64,000 bases of DNA from Panax quinquefolius (Eukaryota; Streptophyta; Magnoliopsida; Apiales; Araliaceae). The notes beneath the pieces are model-generated. The model made no database searches and had not been told where the DNA came from. It saw only the letters and a list, made by a program, of their open reading frames with translations. Made by a program: the position numbers and the translations under genes. Location: the NCBI GenBank assembly GCA_020205615.1, contig CM035167.1, forward strand, positions 132,211,483 to 132,275,482, given 5' to 3'. Positions 1 through 11,730 of the stretch are shown here, one piece after another (the stretch's first letter is position 1; every line of letters starts with the position of its first letter).

Positions 1-39
1 TGCACATTTTAATAATTTATAATACATACTAATTATATA

Positions 40-295
40 CTTTCCATAAAATAAAATTAATTGCTTTCGGTTTGATTTTTTAAAGTTAAATTGACTATTT
101 TTAAAACTAATCTTTTACTATTTTTGCTAAAATATAGGTGAAGAGATTATAAAAAAAAAAAAGTATATAGAATTTATTACTAAACCCAATTTTATAATTT
201 TAGAAATATATTTATATATGCTTAATTATTAATTCTAAAATAGTCAATTTAATTTTAAAAATTAAAACTAAACAATTAATTTAGGATGGAAGGAG
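40..295. mobile_element. Diverged Stowaway-like MITE
   Basis: A 256-bp inverted-repeat element flanked on both sides by TA (38-39 and 296-297). The left arm (CTTTCCATAAAATAAAATTA) pairs with the complement of the right arm, which ends in AGGATGGAAGGAG. Inner segments near 85-110 and 225-258 are also complementary, so the whole unit can fold into a hairpin. It has no coding capacity, as usual for Stowaway/Mariner MITEs. The right end resembles the well preserved MITE near 44 kb. The arms are imperfect, so this is an old copy. Confidence 0.65.
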
Positions 296-297
296 TA

Positions 298-829
298 ATA
301 TTCATTGCATTATTTGTGCACAATAAATTCTTTTGAAATATTAATGTGTGACAGGTGGTATTTAAGTTGTACTTTGAAGCATTTTTCAGTCTTCTCAAAT
401 ATGTCTGGCTTTTTTATTTTTTATTTTTTAACCTATTCTATTACAATTAAATTTTAAGCAACTTAAGAGAAATTTACTTTCTTTATGTAAGATCTTAATT
501 AATTTTAACTTCTTCCAACTTCTGTCGAGCATAGGGGTAGATGCGGATAGGCACTCACTTTTTTTTTTGTAGGAAAATTTAAGGGGTAAAATGTACAAGT
601 TAATAAATTTAAGTTGGCAGATTAATAAAAAAATTAAACTTGATGGGACAATAGAATTTTTTTAATTATAATCTAATTCTTCAAAGTATATTTACAGTTT
701 ACATAAAGTTATAGAAAAACGATAACTCTATTGTGGAGGAATAGGATTAAATACAATATGTGATATTGTAGAGTAAAGAGAGACATACATATACCACTTC
801 CATTAAACTATCACCTTGGATTTAATATG
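298..829. other. Anonymous AT-rich flank
   Basis: I see no ORF of note, no RNA gene and no clear repeat here. It is the left flank of the 42-kb retrotransposon nest. Short poly(T) and poly(A) runs occur near 412 and 560. It could be continuous with the copia LTR region seen at 43267, but I could not show this. Confidence 0.4.
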
Positions 830-1854
830 ACATTTGTAAGACCCTAATTTTTTATAAATAAAATTAAATTTTCTCTAATTATTATTTTAAATAATAAGGT
901 GTTAATTTGATATAATATTTTGGTTATGGGTGAAATGTGCAAATTTTGCAAAATAAGCAAGTTATTATAAAATATTCATTATTGTCGGGAAATATTCATT
1001 TGGTCGTAGAATATTCTTGTTGTCGGAGAATATTCGTACGAAGGCACAGCCATTTATGGGTCCCATAACGGAAAATTGTCGGACGAAGAAAACGACAAGA
1101 ATGAGTTTTCTAAAAATAACTTTAGCGTAGTTATTCTCAATTAGCCTTATTGAAATACTCGGTGGTTAAAATACGATGTCTACGCGTGGTTTGCATAAAG
1201 ATGACACCACGGTATTGGGCAAGTATTTTGGATTATTGATTCTTACGTAAGAAGTCACTACTCAATAATTGTTACGGTAATTCTTTATTCAATATTTTGT
1301 TTTATTGATTCAATAATTGCTACGTTAATATTTTATATTATTATTGTTTCAATAATTATCACTGCACAGTATTTTTCATTATCAGATCAATAATTCATAT
1401 TATTAGAATAATATTATTAGATAGCATTATTGGTAATGTCTAAGGAAGTTCTGTCAAGGAAAGGGGTTTGGTCACCTAATTGCACAAGCGTCGAGAGAAA
1501 TTCTTATCGAAAAATCCCTCTTTCACAGGAGCGACACTCGGTTGTCAATATTGTAGTTCTGTAATATTATTTGTGAATAATTAATTATTGATATATATGA
1601 TAAGAAAATATTTATTCAATGTGGATTTAAACGGAGGAATTTTTTTAGCAGGTGACATTTGTTGAAAGTTGGCATTTAATCTTTTCTAATAAAATAATTC
1701 ATTCAAATATACTATTATAATATTACATTATATTAGTATGATGTGATTATATAATAGTATGATTTTTATAATTTGAGTGGTAACTTTATTATAGTAAATT
1801 CTTGTATAAAGTAAAACGATGTGGAAGAAAACAAATTGAATTTGAATTCTAATG

Positions 1855-1965
1855 AGGTAATCAATGATGTCATTGAAACGATGAGGTAATCGATGATGTC
1901 ATTGGAAAGATGATGTAAGTAATGATGTCATTTGATCGATGATGTAAGCGATGTTATCATAAATA
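1855..1965 (+). repeat. U3 tandem repeat around GATGATGTCAT
   Basis: About four imperfect units of roughly 30 bp built on GATGAGGTAATC and GATGATGTCATT, ending some 40 bp upstream of the TATA box. The same block occurs at 39950-40055 in the middle LTR. TGATGTCA resembles bZIP-type sites, so an enhancer role is possible; that is inference. Confidence 0.6.
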
Positions 1966-2002
1966 ATGGCAAAAAGACTATTTGACCCTTATTCTGTCAA
2001 GC

Positions 2003-2012
2003 CTATAAATAG
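2003..2012 (+). promoter_or_regulatory. LTR TATA box
   Basis: CTATAAATAG about 1.17 kb into the LTR. The same motif recurs at 9070, 16501 (one change), 29712 and 40098 on the plus strand, and as CTATTTATAG at 4937, 20616, 50618 and 55265 in minus-oriented LTRs. It is followed 40-80 bp later by CT-rich or GA-rich runs. It therefore marks the U3/R transition, and everything downstream (more than 1 kb) is expected to be transcribed. Confidence 0.7.
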
Positions 2013-3562
2013 AAGCTCATTTCTTCATTATTTCTCACCAATTCACTAAAGCTATAGAAAGAGAAAGTATAGAGAGAATAAGAGAGAAAGAAGAAGAGTA
2101 TTCTGCTATTACGCTAGTGTAGTCTCCAAATTTTTATTAAGGTAATGGGTATTATTTCTTTCGTATTCATGAAGAGAGTTATTTTCTGTCAAGGTTTGTT
2201 ATGCCATTCTTTATTATTCTCACTGGAATAACTTTGCTCACGCTGAAATACCGCATGCATGGTGAAACTCGTTGTTATTCTATTCTTTATTATTACGTGG
2301 GAATAACTTTGTCTCACGCTGAACTACCACATGCCATGTGAATAACCCTTCGTATTCATTTGTTATTAAATTGTGGAAATGATCTGTCTACGCGGACTAC
2401 CGCATGACATTTAAAAATCCATTTGCAGTTTCGTATATTGTTCATTTTAGATTCCTAACTCTGAACTTACTACGATAAGTATTATTTCTAAATTTCTTGA
2501 AATGATCAGAAATTTCTTGGGTTTTGCACTTCATCTAATATCATTTCACAGGAATATTGGTCTAAACTTTCTTGTGAAATTGTTACTTTTTTTGTGTCGG
2601 GGTTACTATTCACGTATACGGCACTATTCACGTATACGTCACTATTCACAGAAAAATTAATTTTTCTTTTCTTTGTCCAAGTTGTCTATTATGGTTACTA
2701 TATTTGATTGTATCCATGTTTTGATCTTCATTCTTGAATTTTACTCCACTATGGTTTATTATGAAGTATTTTTGAACTTAGATTATCTACAGTACGAATC
2801 CCTAATTTTTTTCCTTTTATCTCACTGGATTCGTTTCTTTAAAATATTTTTCATCATCCTCAGTTCTAAATGATGATATAACTGAATATCGTTGGCCTGT
2901 AGTGCAAAGATAAATGATTACTTGATGAATATCTTTGGCCTGTAGTGCAAAGATGGACATGTGTTGAGATAAACATGACCAACTGATGATACAAATGAAT
3001 ATCTTTGGCCCGTAAAACAAAGATGAATATTTGGTTCAAGATGTATATTGATTGATGTTACAGGGATAAAATATTGATGATGGACTTTTAAATCATAGAA
3101 GATAGTAGATTTCATTTTCTACTTAACTCTTCTAATAAATTGTTATTTCCACTGCGAATATTGATCTAAAACTTGTTGTCAATTATATTTTATCTAATTT
3201 GTTGAAGGCTAACGATAATTTGTTGTTCATTATCTTAGTCATAATATTCTATACTGGGCTAGTTGAGCTCTCTCTTTTCTTTTTTGTTCTATTTTTCTTC
3301 TCAGGATGCGAGAATATAGCGAGAACTAGTCGGGGTGTGGAATGATGTTTCAGTCAGTTGTTTTGGCAGTCCTCACTATTTTATAAAATAGTGTATCAAT
3401 AATTGTAATGAGGACTTATTTGAGTTTGAATACTTTCTAGAAGATAATATTTGTATTTAAACTCACAACATATGCGTTGTCGTATTTTGCACGACAATTA
3501 TAATAATGATGTTGTAGTTATTTTCTGTACAATGTATTTGGCGACTCAAAATGGGGTGTGTG

Positions 3563-6278
3563 TGTGACGCCCTCAAAATAGGTATACAACACCCATTCTG
3601 AGTCGTCAAAATACATGGTACAGAAACAACTACAACTTTATTAATACAACATAAAAGCGTGAGTTTAAATACAAATATTATATCATCTAGACAATATCCA
3701 CACTCAAATAAGTCCTCGATGCAATTATTGATACATTATTTTTACAAAATGGTGAGGACTACTAAAGCGACTTTCTAAAACCTTCATTCCATACCCACAG
3801 ACTAGTACTCGCTTACATTCTCGCCTCACGAGAAGAAAAATGGAACAAAAAGGAAAAGGTGAGCTCAACTAGCCCGATAAAGAATATTATGACCAAGATA
3901 ATATAGAACAAATTATCGTTAGTCTTTAACAGGAAAAATCTAATAGAATACAATAGACAACAAGTTTTAAATCAATATTCGCATTGCGTGAAAATAATAA
4001 TTCATTAGAAGAGTTAAGTAGAGAATAAAATCTACTATTTTCTATATATGAATTTAAAAGTTCATCATCAATATTTTATCCACCGTAACATCAATCACTA
4101 TATATCGGAATCAAATATTCATCTTTGCTCTACAGCCAAAGATATTCATCACCGGGTCATGTTCATCTAAACACTGTTCATCTTTGCACTACTGGGCCAA
4201 AGATATTCATCGAAATCATTCATCTTTGCACTACAAGCCAAAGATATTCGATTATATCATCATTTAGGGTGAGGATGATGAAAATATTTTAAAAAAATGA
4301 ATCCAAATTGAAACAAAAGAATAAATATTAAGGATTCAGTATTTCAAATTATTCCATGTCCAAAATACCTCATAAATAATCATAGTGGAGTAAAATTCAA
4401 GAATGATCAAAACATGGATACAATCAAAGTTAGTATCCATAATAGATATTTTGGACGAAAAACGAAAATTTAATTTTTCACGTGAATAGTAAGCCGTATT
4501 CGTGAATAGTCTAGATATCGTGAATAGTGACTCGACACTAAAAGATAGAAATTTCACAAAAAATCATCATGCTGCCGTGAATAGTACTCGTAAATAGTAA
4601 CTCGTGAATAGTAACTAATAAATAGTAACTCGTGAATAGTAACTCATGAATAGTAACTCATGAATAGTAACCCCGACATGAAAAAGTTCCAAATTTGATA
4701 AAAAGTTCCAACCAATATTTTGGCATAATGATATTGAAGAAATAATATCATTTTAAAAAAAATAATATCCCTTACCTTAAAAGGATAAGTACTTACATTT
4801 GGATATAGTCTTTGAAAGAACTTTGCAGTATAGAAATACTCAAAGTACTAAAATACTCACAAAAATACGCTCGATATATCGAGAGAAAGAGAAAACTTGG
4901 GTTTACGGTATGATTTTCAATTCTAACTTAAGCACCCTATTTATAGGATAATGATTAGAACACTAAAGCAGAAAATTTAATATAATATTAATATATTATA
5001 TAAAATTCTTACGCACACCAAATAAGATCCAAACATCAGCCACCAATAGTTAACTAAATCAAAAAAATGTTTTTGTTATTAAAAATAATTAAAACTTTCA
5101 AAAATTAATTATTTTGAACTTGAACTTCAATAATTCATAATAAATAGCCCTTTTTATCGAGAAAATTGAATCTTGCGAGTTTTTATAGAAAATTCAATCT
5201 CTACAACTTTGGAGAAGAAAGTTTTTCCAAATTCCAAACAGAAATTGGATAAGAAATCCATAAGCAGGCGATTTCTGTGCTATAATCAAATTTCGATCAA
5301 GAAATGGGCCCACTGAGACATGTTTAACATGTTTTAAACAACTTTTGCAACAAAATACTCTTCCTCCTCATATACTCATATATCCCACATTCATTGTAAA
5401 AATATCATCATTATTATATTATAATAATATAATAAAATATTATTTTATCGAAAAGATAAAATATAGATTTTCAACAATTGTCACTTTAAAATTTTCTCCA
5501 TCTATATCCACATAAAATGAATATTTTCCTCATCATATAAATCAATAATTAATTATTCACAAATAATATTACGAGAATCACAATAATCGACAACCGAGGC
5601 GGTTCTAGGAAAGAGGGGCTTTCAATAAGGATTTCTCTTCTTGGCGCGCAATTAGGTGACCAAATCTATCCTTTGACGTAACTTTCTAGACATTGCCAAT
5701 AATGTTTTCTAATAATATTATTAGGATAATATGAATTATTAGCTTCGATAATAGAAAATCTTGTGTAGTGACAATTATTGAAACAACAATAATATAAAAT
5801 ATCAACGCAAAGAATTATTGAATCAATAAAATAAAATCTTTGAGCGGTAACTCATTGTAACAATTATTGAGTAGTGCCTTCTTGCGTAAGAATCAATAAT
5901 TGGTGCAATACCGTATGCTACTGTGCAACAACGCGTATTATTGTGTTTTAACCACCGGGTATTCCAACGATGTTAAGCAGAATAACTACGTCGTTATTTA
6001 TAAACAACTTATACTTGTCATTTTCTTCATCCAATCGCTTTCCGTTATGGGGCCCACAAAAGACCGCGTCGTCGTACGAATATTCCCCGACAGCAAGAAT
6101 ATTCCACGACCAAACGAATATTCCCCGACAATAATGAATATTTTATAACCACCTGCTTATTTTAAAATATTTGCGCATTTTACCCATAACTAACCACATT
6201 AATCAATTCAACCCTTACTATTTCAAAATAATAAATAGAGGAAATTAAATTTTATTTATAAAAAGTTGGGGTCTTACA
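3563..6278 (-). repeat. Element A 3' LTR (minus)
   Basis: Begins (plus-strand reading) TGTGACGCCCTC and ends GGGGTCTTACA, so it is an LTR on the minus strand, about 2.7 kb. The TATA box is at 4937-4946. Hairpin repeats are near 4130-4250 and ATGAATAGTAACTC reiterations near 4570-4670. The first ~650 bp is nearly identical to the truncated LTR at 32326-33006, which makes the two LTRs parts of one element. Several CAG/CTG sites differ from the consensus (for example CATCACCGGGTC near 4150, where 32904 has CATCAGCTGGTC). Confidence 0.85.
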
Positions 6279-7768
6279 ACCTTCACTTCTTATGAAATTT
6301 CGTCCTCGAAATTGACGTACGTACCTGGTGTTTCAAAAAGGTGAGGTCTTTTTCATTTCTGATTCTAACTCCCAGGTCATTTCTTCAATAGCATGGTTTC
6401 TCCACAAAACCTTAACTTGTGGTATAACCTTAGTGCATAAGACATGCTCTTTCCTATCCAAGATCTTGACAGGTACCTCCTCGTATATTAAATCTTCGGC
6501 TATCTCGTCTGGTTCTAACTCAATAATGTGGTTCGGGTCCTTCATATATTTACGAAGCACAGATATGTGAAAAATGTTATGAACACGAGACATGCTTGGA
6601 GGTAACGCGAGTCTATAGGCCACATTTCCTACTCGTTCAAGAATCTGAAATGGACCAATAAATCGTGGATTGAGCTTTCCTCTCTTCCCGAATCTTGTAA
6701 TTCCCTTCCATGGAGCCCACACAACAACAATACATGATCCCCAATACTAAATTCCACGTCCTTTCGATGAAGATCCATGATAACTCTTTTTTGTCGATCC
6801 TGTGCCATTTGTATACGTTGTCGAATCATTTGGATCTTTTCCGTAGTCATACGTACCAACTCGGGTCCCAACAATGTTGCTTCACCCACCTCATCCCAAC
6901 ATATTGGAGAGCGACACTTTCGTCCATACAATGCTTGAATGGAGCCACACCTATACTTGCTTTCGATAATTGTTATTCAGGAAAATTCCACCAATGGTAA
7001 ATACTTATCCCAACTCCTTTTGGGAAATCGAGGACACAAAGTTTTAATAGATCTTCAAGAGTTTGAATAGTCTATCTCGATTGTCGTCCGTTTGAGGATG
7101 GTATCTCGAACTAAATCGTAAATCTGTGCCCATAGCTTTTTGCAAGCTAACCCAAAATCTTGAAGTGAATCTTGGGTCACGATCCGAAAATATGTATACT
7201 GGCATGCCATACAATCTTACAATCTCATTTACGTACATACTAGCAAGACGTTCAAGGGAATAAGTCTCACGTATAGGCAAGAAATGGGCTGACTTGGTTA
7301 ATCTATCAACAATAACCAAAATCGCATCTATGCCTTGAGAAACCTTGGGAAGACCCGTAACAAAATCCATAGTAATGTGTTCCCACTTCCATTTCAGAAT
7401 CTCAAGTGGTTGCAATTGACCCTTTGGTACTTGATGCTCCGCCTTTACACGTTGACAAGTTAAACACATTGAGACAAACTTTGCAATCTCTCTCTTCATA
7501 TTGTTCCACCAAAATGTATGTCGAAGATCACGATACATTTTGGTACTTCCAGGATGGATTGCAAATGGTGTATTATGTGCCTCCATCATGATCTTGTACT
7601 TCAAATCGTAATCATTAGAACACAAAGTCCGGAATGGACTCAAGTATTCCTTCTTCATCGATTCTTGCTTCTGGAATAGCACCTTCTTGTACTTTATTCT
7701 TCATAATCATCAGCTCCGGGTCTGTGGCTTGAGCAACTTTAACTTTCTCGATTAAAGTTGGTTTTATA
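6279..7768 (-). pseudogene. Element A pol 3' part: integrase and chromodomain-like tail
   Basis: Read on the minus strand from 7768 to 6279, this encodes the integrase of element A. The zinc-binding region contains [17 protein letters not shown] and CLTCQ. The catalytic core shows [10 protein letters not shown] and SDRDPRFTS, the first two acidic positions of the DDE triad. The third region (HPQTDDNRDR) is disturbed where GQSER is expected, because CAGAGAGG reads CGAGATAG. A C-terminal stretch GKRGKLNPRFIGPFQIL leads into the chromodomain-like tail VKVLWRNHAIEEMTWE. Two main open stretches (7044-7682 and 6333-6722) lie in different frames, so the copy is broken as assembled. The polypurine tract lies at 6279-6292 (complement). 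Element B interrupts the gene at 7768. Confidence 0.85.
7764..7768. repeat. Target duplication TTATA, left copy (element B)
   Basis: TTATA immediately precedes the element B LTR start. The second copy is at 17870-17874, directly after the element B LTR end. The interrupted minus-strand pol of element A continues across the two copies. Confidence 0.9.
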
Positions 7769-10439
7769 TGTAAGACCCCAACTTATTATTAATGAAATTT
7801 AATTTTCTCTATTTATTATTTTGAAATATTAAGGGTTGATTTGATTAATGTGGATAGTTAGGGGTAAAATACGCAAATATTTCAAAATAAGCAAGTGGTT
7901 ATAAAATATTCATTGTTGTCGGAGAATATTCGTACTGTCGGGGAATATTCGTACGACGAACAAATGACAATATGTGGGGCCCCATAACTAAAAGCGATTG
8001 GATGACGAAGAAAACGACAAATATAAGTTGTTTAAAAATAACGGCATGGTTGTTACAAGTAATATCGTTAAAATACGTGTGGTTAAAACACAAGAAGATT
8101 ACACCAGATTGCACCAATTATTGATTCTTACGTAAGAAGGCACTACTCAATAATGGTTACAGAATTATCGCTCAAGATTTTATTAAGTTAATAATTGTCG
8201 CGTTGATATTTTATATTGTCGTTGTTTCAATAATTGTCATTACACAAGATTTTCATTATCAAGCAATAATTCATATTATCCTAATAATATTATTAGATAA
8301 CATTATTGGCAATGTCTAGAAAGTTCGCTTCAAGGAGAGATTTGGTCACCTAATCAAGGCCAAGAAGAAGAAATTTTATTCGAAAGCCTCCTCTATCCCT
8401 GAACCGCCTGGTCACAATAATGTGATTTCGTAATATTATTTATGAATAATTAATTATTGATTTATATGATGAGGAAAATATTAATTTTATGAGGATATAG
8501 ATGGAGAAAATTTTTAATGTGACAATTGTTGAAAATTAATATTTTATCTTTTTCTCGATAAAATAATTCATTTAAATATATTATTTTAATAATATATTAA
8601 CGATGATATTTTTACAATGAATGTGGGATATATGAGTATATGAGGAGGAAGAGTATTTTTGTGGCATTAAATGTTTAACACATGTTTTTGTGTGTCAGTG
8701 GACACAATTATCAATCAAATTTGATTATAACTGTAAAATCGCCTGCTTGTAGATTTTGGTCAATTTTTTATTTGGAATTTGGAAAACTTTCTTTCGTAAA
8801 GTTGTAGAGAATTGAATTTCCTATAAAAACTCAAGATTCTAATTTTCTGATGAAAGGGCTATTTATTATGAATTATGAAGTTCAAGTTCAAATAATTAAT
8901 TTTTGGGAGTTTTAGTTAATTATTTTGAGAAAAACGTTTTTTGCAACTAAGTTGGCCTCACATGTGATTAAAATGGGCTGAGATCAGTTGTCTCAGGTGG
9001 GCTAAAGAAAATGTGAAAAATATATTAATATTATATTCAATTTTCTCGCTTGGTGTTCTAAGCATTTTCCTATAAATAGGTGCTTAGGTTAGAATTGAAA
9101 AACACACCGTAAACCCAAGTTTTCTCTATTTCTCTCGATATATCGAGCGTATTCTTGTGAGTATACTTTGAGTATTGTTAGAGACGGTGCAAGTTCCCTT
9201 CAAAGACTATACCCCAGATTCCAAATTGTAAGTACTAATCTTTCGAGGTAAGGGTGTTATTTTCTTCTCAAATGATATTATTTCTTCAATATCATTATCT
9301 TTCAAATATTGGTTGGAACTTTTTATCAAATTTGGAACTTTTTCATGTCGGGTTTACTATTCATGAGTTATTATTCACGAAGTTACTATTCATGAAGTTA
9401 CTATTCACGAAAGTTACTATTCATTTAGTACTATTCTACGTAAGCGTGAAGATGTTTTTTATGGAATTTCTATTTTTTTGAGTATTCACGATGAGTTACT
9501 ATTCACGATTCAGACTATTCAATTAAAAATAAAATTTCTTCTTTTGTCCAAAATATCTATTCGGATACTAGCTTGATCATTGTATCCATGTTTTGATCAT
9601 TCTTGAATTTTACACCACTATGATTATTTTGAGGTATTTTTGAACATGGATAAAAACAAAGTACTAATCCTTAATCCTTAATCCTTGTCATTTTGTTTCA
9701 CCGGATTCGCTTTTTTAAAAATATTTTTCATCATCCTCGCCTTAAATGATGATATTATTGAATATCTTTGGCCCAGTAGTAAAAAGATGAATGATTTCAA
9801 GAATATCTTTGGGTCAGAGTGCAAAGATGAACAGTGTTTAGATGAACATGATTAATCGATGAATATCTTCGGCTCAGAGTGCAAAGATGAATATTTGATT
9901 CCAGATGTATATTGATTGACGTTACAGGATAAAAGATAGACGATGAACTTTTAAATTCATACATGTAAGATAGTAGTTTGCATTCTCTACTTAACTCTTC
10001 TAATGAATTATTATTTCCGATTCATGTAATATTGATTTAAAATTTGTTGTCTATTGTATTCTATTAGATTTTCCTCGTTGAAGACTAACGGTAATTTATC
10101 AGATATTATCTTAGTCATAATATTCTTTATCGGGCTAGTTGAGCTCACCCTTTTTCCTTTTTGTTCCATTTTCTTCTCGTGAGGCGAGAATATAATGTAA
10201 GTACGTAGCCTGGGTATGGAATGAAGGTTTTAGAAAGGATTGTTTAGTAGTCCTCACCATTTTGTAAAATAATGTATCAATAAATGTGATGAGGATTTAT
10301 TTGAGTATAGATATTGTCTGTAAGATAATATTTGTATTCAAACTCACGCTTTTCGTTGTAATAATAAAGTTGTAGTTGTTTCGCATCATGTATTGACAAC
10401 CCGTAATAGGTGATGTATACCTATTTTGGGGGCGCCACA
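7769..10439 (+). repeat. Element B 5' LTR
   Basis: TGTAAGACCCC to GGGGGCGCCACA. TATA box at 9070-9079, reiterated TTACTATTCA(T/C)GA around 9354-9510, and degraded hairpin repeats at 9765-9895. It pairs with the LTR at 15196-17869. Confidence 0.9.
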
Positions 10440-10440
10440 T

Positions 10441-10451
10441 TGGTATCGAGC
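10441..10451 (+). promoter_or_regulatory. Primer-binding site (tRNA-iMet), CAG-damaged
   Basis: Reads TGGTATCGAGC where intact copies in the window read TGGTATCAGAGC (41757) or TGGTATCAAAGC (25743, 33205), complementary to the 3' end of plant initiator-Met tRNA. The change is CAG to CG, the same kind of difference seen throughout this element. Confidence 0.8.
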
Positions 10452-10627
10452 TTAGGATATGATCTCTCCAGCGGAGATCGGGAATAGAATCCAGAGGGGA
10501 GAGACGAGTAAATCCTTCGCTAGTGTGTCCTACCTAAGCTTATTTTTTTAGTTGGTCAAGATATAAGGATATTATGTGATATATTGATTTCCTTAATTAA
10601 CCCTTGTTTTTACGACAAGATTTGAGA

Positions 10628-11730
10628 ATGTCGATCGAGAATATTAACAATGGAAATGAGACCGTGGAGACGCCTTTGACTCACCAACGAGGAGAACGGC
10701 AAACAGTCGGGCAATGTTCCTCCCGTGAACAACACCACCGAAAGATGATGATGAACGAGGGATGTTTAGAAGCTTTTTAGCTCATGCAAAATCGGATTGA
10801 GGAGACTCGTGTTCAAAATACAGGAGGAAATGATAGCAATTCACGGGTTGTCACAACCCAAGCGATTCAAAGAGTTGGGACCACCGAATTTAAGGGAAAA
10901 CCAGATCCGATCATGGCGGAAACACGGGTCAAACAAATTACCAAGATATTCGATGTCTTGGGATGCACGGAGAATGAAGGTTCCATTCGCCACCTTTATG
11001 TTCCGTGGTGAGGCGTATCATGTGGGAGTCTCAGAAGTGCACTCCATCCAAACCGCACTCAAAGATGTCTTGGGAAACGCTTCAGAACTATTTAATGACA
11101 AATACTTTCCCGAAAGTGTTCGCTATATGAAGGAAGTGGAGTTCATCGATTAGAGCAAAACAACACGACGGTGTCTCAAAGACGAGGCAAAGTTTGCAGA
11201 GTTATCCAGTTCAGCACCTCATTTGGTGGAGAATGAGGAACGATGACGCGGATGTTTCTTAGAGGTTTGAAACCCCAGATACGCCAATATCTCATTTCTC
11301 ATAAACTTTCTCTCTATTCAGATGTTGTAAATGTGGCTCAATTATTAGAGCGAGATAACGAAAGTACGGCCAACCGAGGGACCACAACCAGGATCGCACT
11401 CGTAGATAAGAAGCCAATGTAATAATGATAACAAACGGAGAAAGAAACAGACGGACAAAATGGTAACCACTCGGTGGTAATCATGGCCATGAAAATAGAA
11501 GAAGCGAGTCGGGAGGAGATTTTAAAAGAGGAGATTTAACAACGACCATATGAAGACGACAAAGGTCTTTAAAAGAATCGGTTCTAAGGAGGAGAACGAC
11601 CACCCATTATATGCTATAAATGCGGAAAGAGGGACATATCACCAAACCGCCCACAACAAATTCAAGGTATGCTATAATTATGGAAAGGAAGGACATATCG
11701 CCGAGATCAGAGCAGAATAAACCTAGTTCA
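10628..11730 (+). pseudogene. gag: Element B gag, frame broken as assembled
   Basis: The start ATG at 10628 lies in a context matching the other copies (GAGAATG). Recognisable pieces in changing frames include the capsid segment with ITKIFDVLG and FNDKYFPESVRYMKEVEF (PF03732-type retrotransposon gag), the helix with YLISHKLSLYSDVVN, an arginine/asparagine-rich linker, and two degraded CCHC knuckles near 11610-11700. Compared with the F and G copies, frames are lost at CAG/CTG positions: AACGAGGAG for AACCAGGAG, AATCGGATT for AATCAGACA, GAGGCGTATCATG for GAGGCAGATTACTG. The protein would package element RNA. Whether this copy is truly dead depends on whether those sites are sequencing errors. 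Confidence 0.8.

Larger units (their letters stand above)
835..3562 (+). repeat. Outer LTR (plus), last ~20 bp missing
   Basis: Starts TGTAAGACCCT. Landmarks in order: GAATATTC-type palindromes near 970-1040, the palindrome TTCTTACGTAAGAA at 1240-1253, CAATAATTG motifs at 1263 and 1311, a tandem repeat just upstream of a TATA box (CTATAAATAG, 2003-2012), reiterated ACTATTCACG near 2605-2650, and the hairpin repeats near 2884-3030. It stops at GGGGTGTGTG, short of the usual GGGGGCGTCACA end, where it abuts the inverted LTR of element A. Its closest relative in the window is the LTR at 38932-41754. Confidence 0.85.

Noticed and set aside
296..834. Left flank as the missing end of the copia LTR
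   Set aside because: The geometry would allow it, but I found no terminal CA/TG or repeated sequence to support it.
2817..3115. Minus-strand open stretches encoding repeated ALQAKDIHQ / LHYRPKIFI peptides (also at 41002-41285, 49669-49922, 59534-59770)
   Set aside because: They are translations of the hairpin repeats inside LTRs; the open frame follows from the repeat unit length, not from coding selection.
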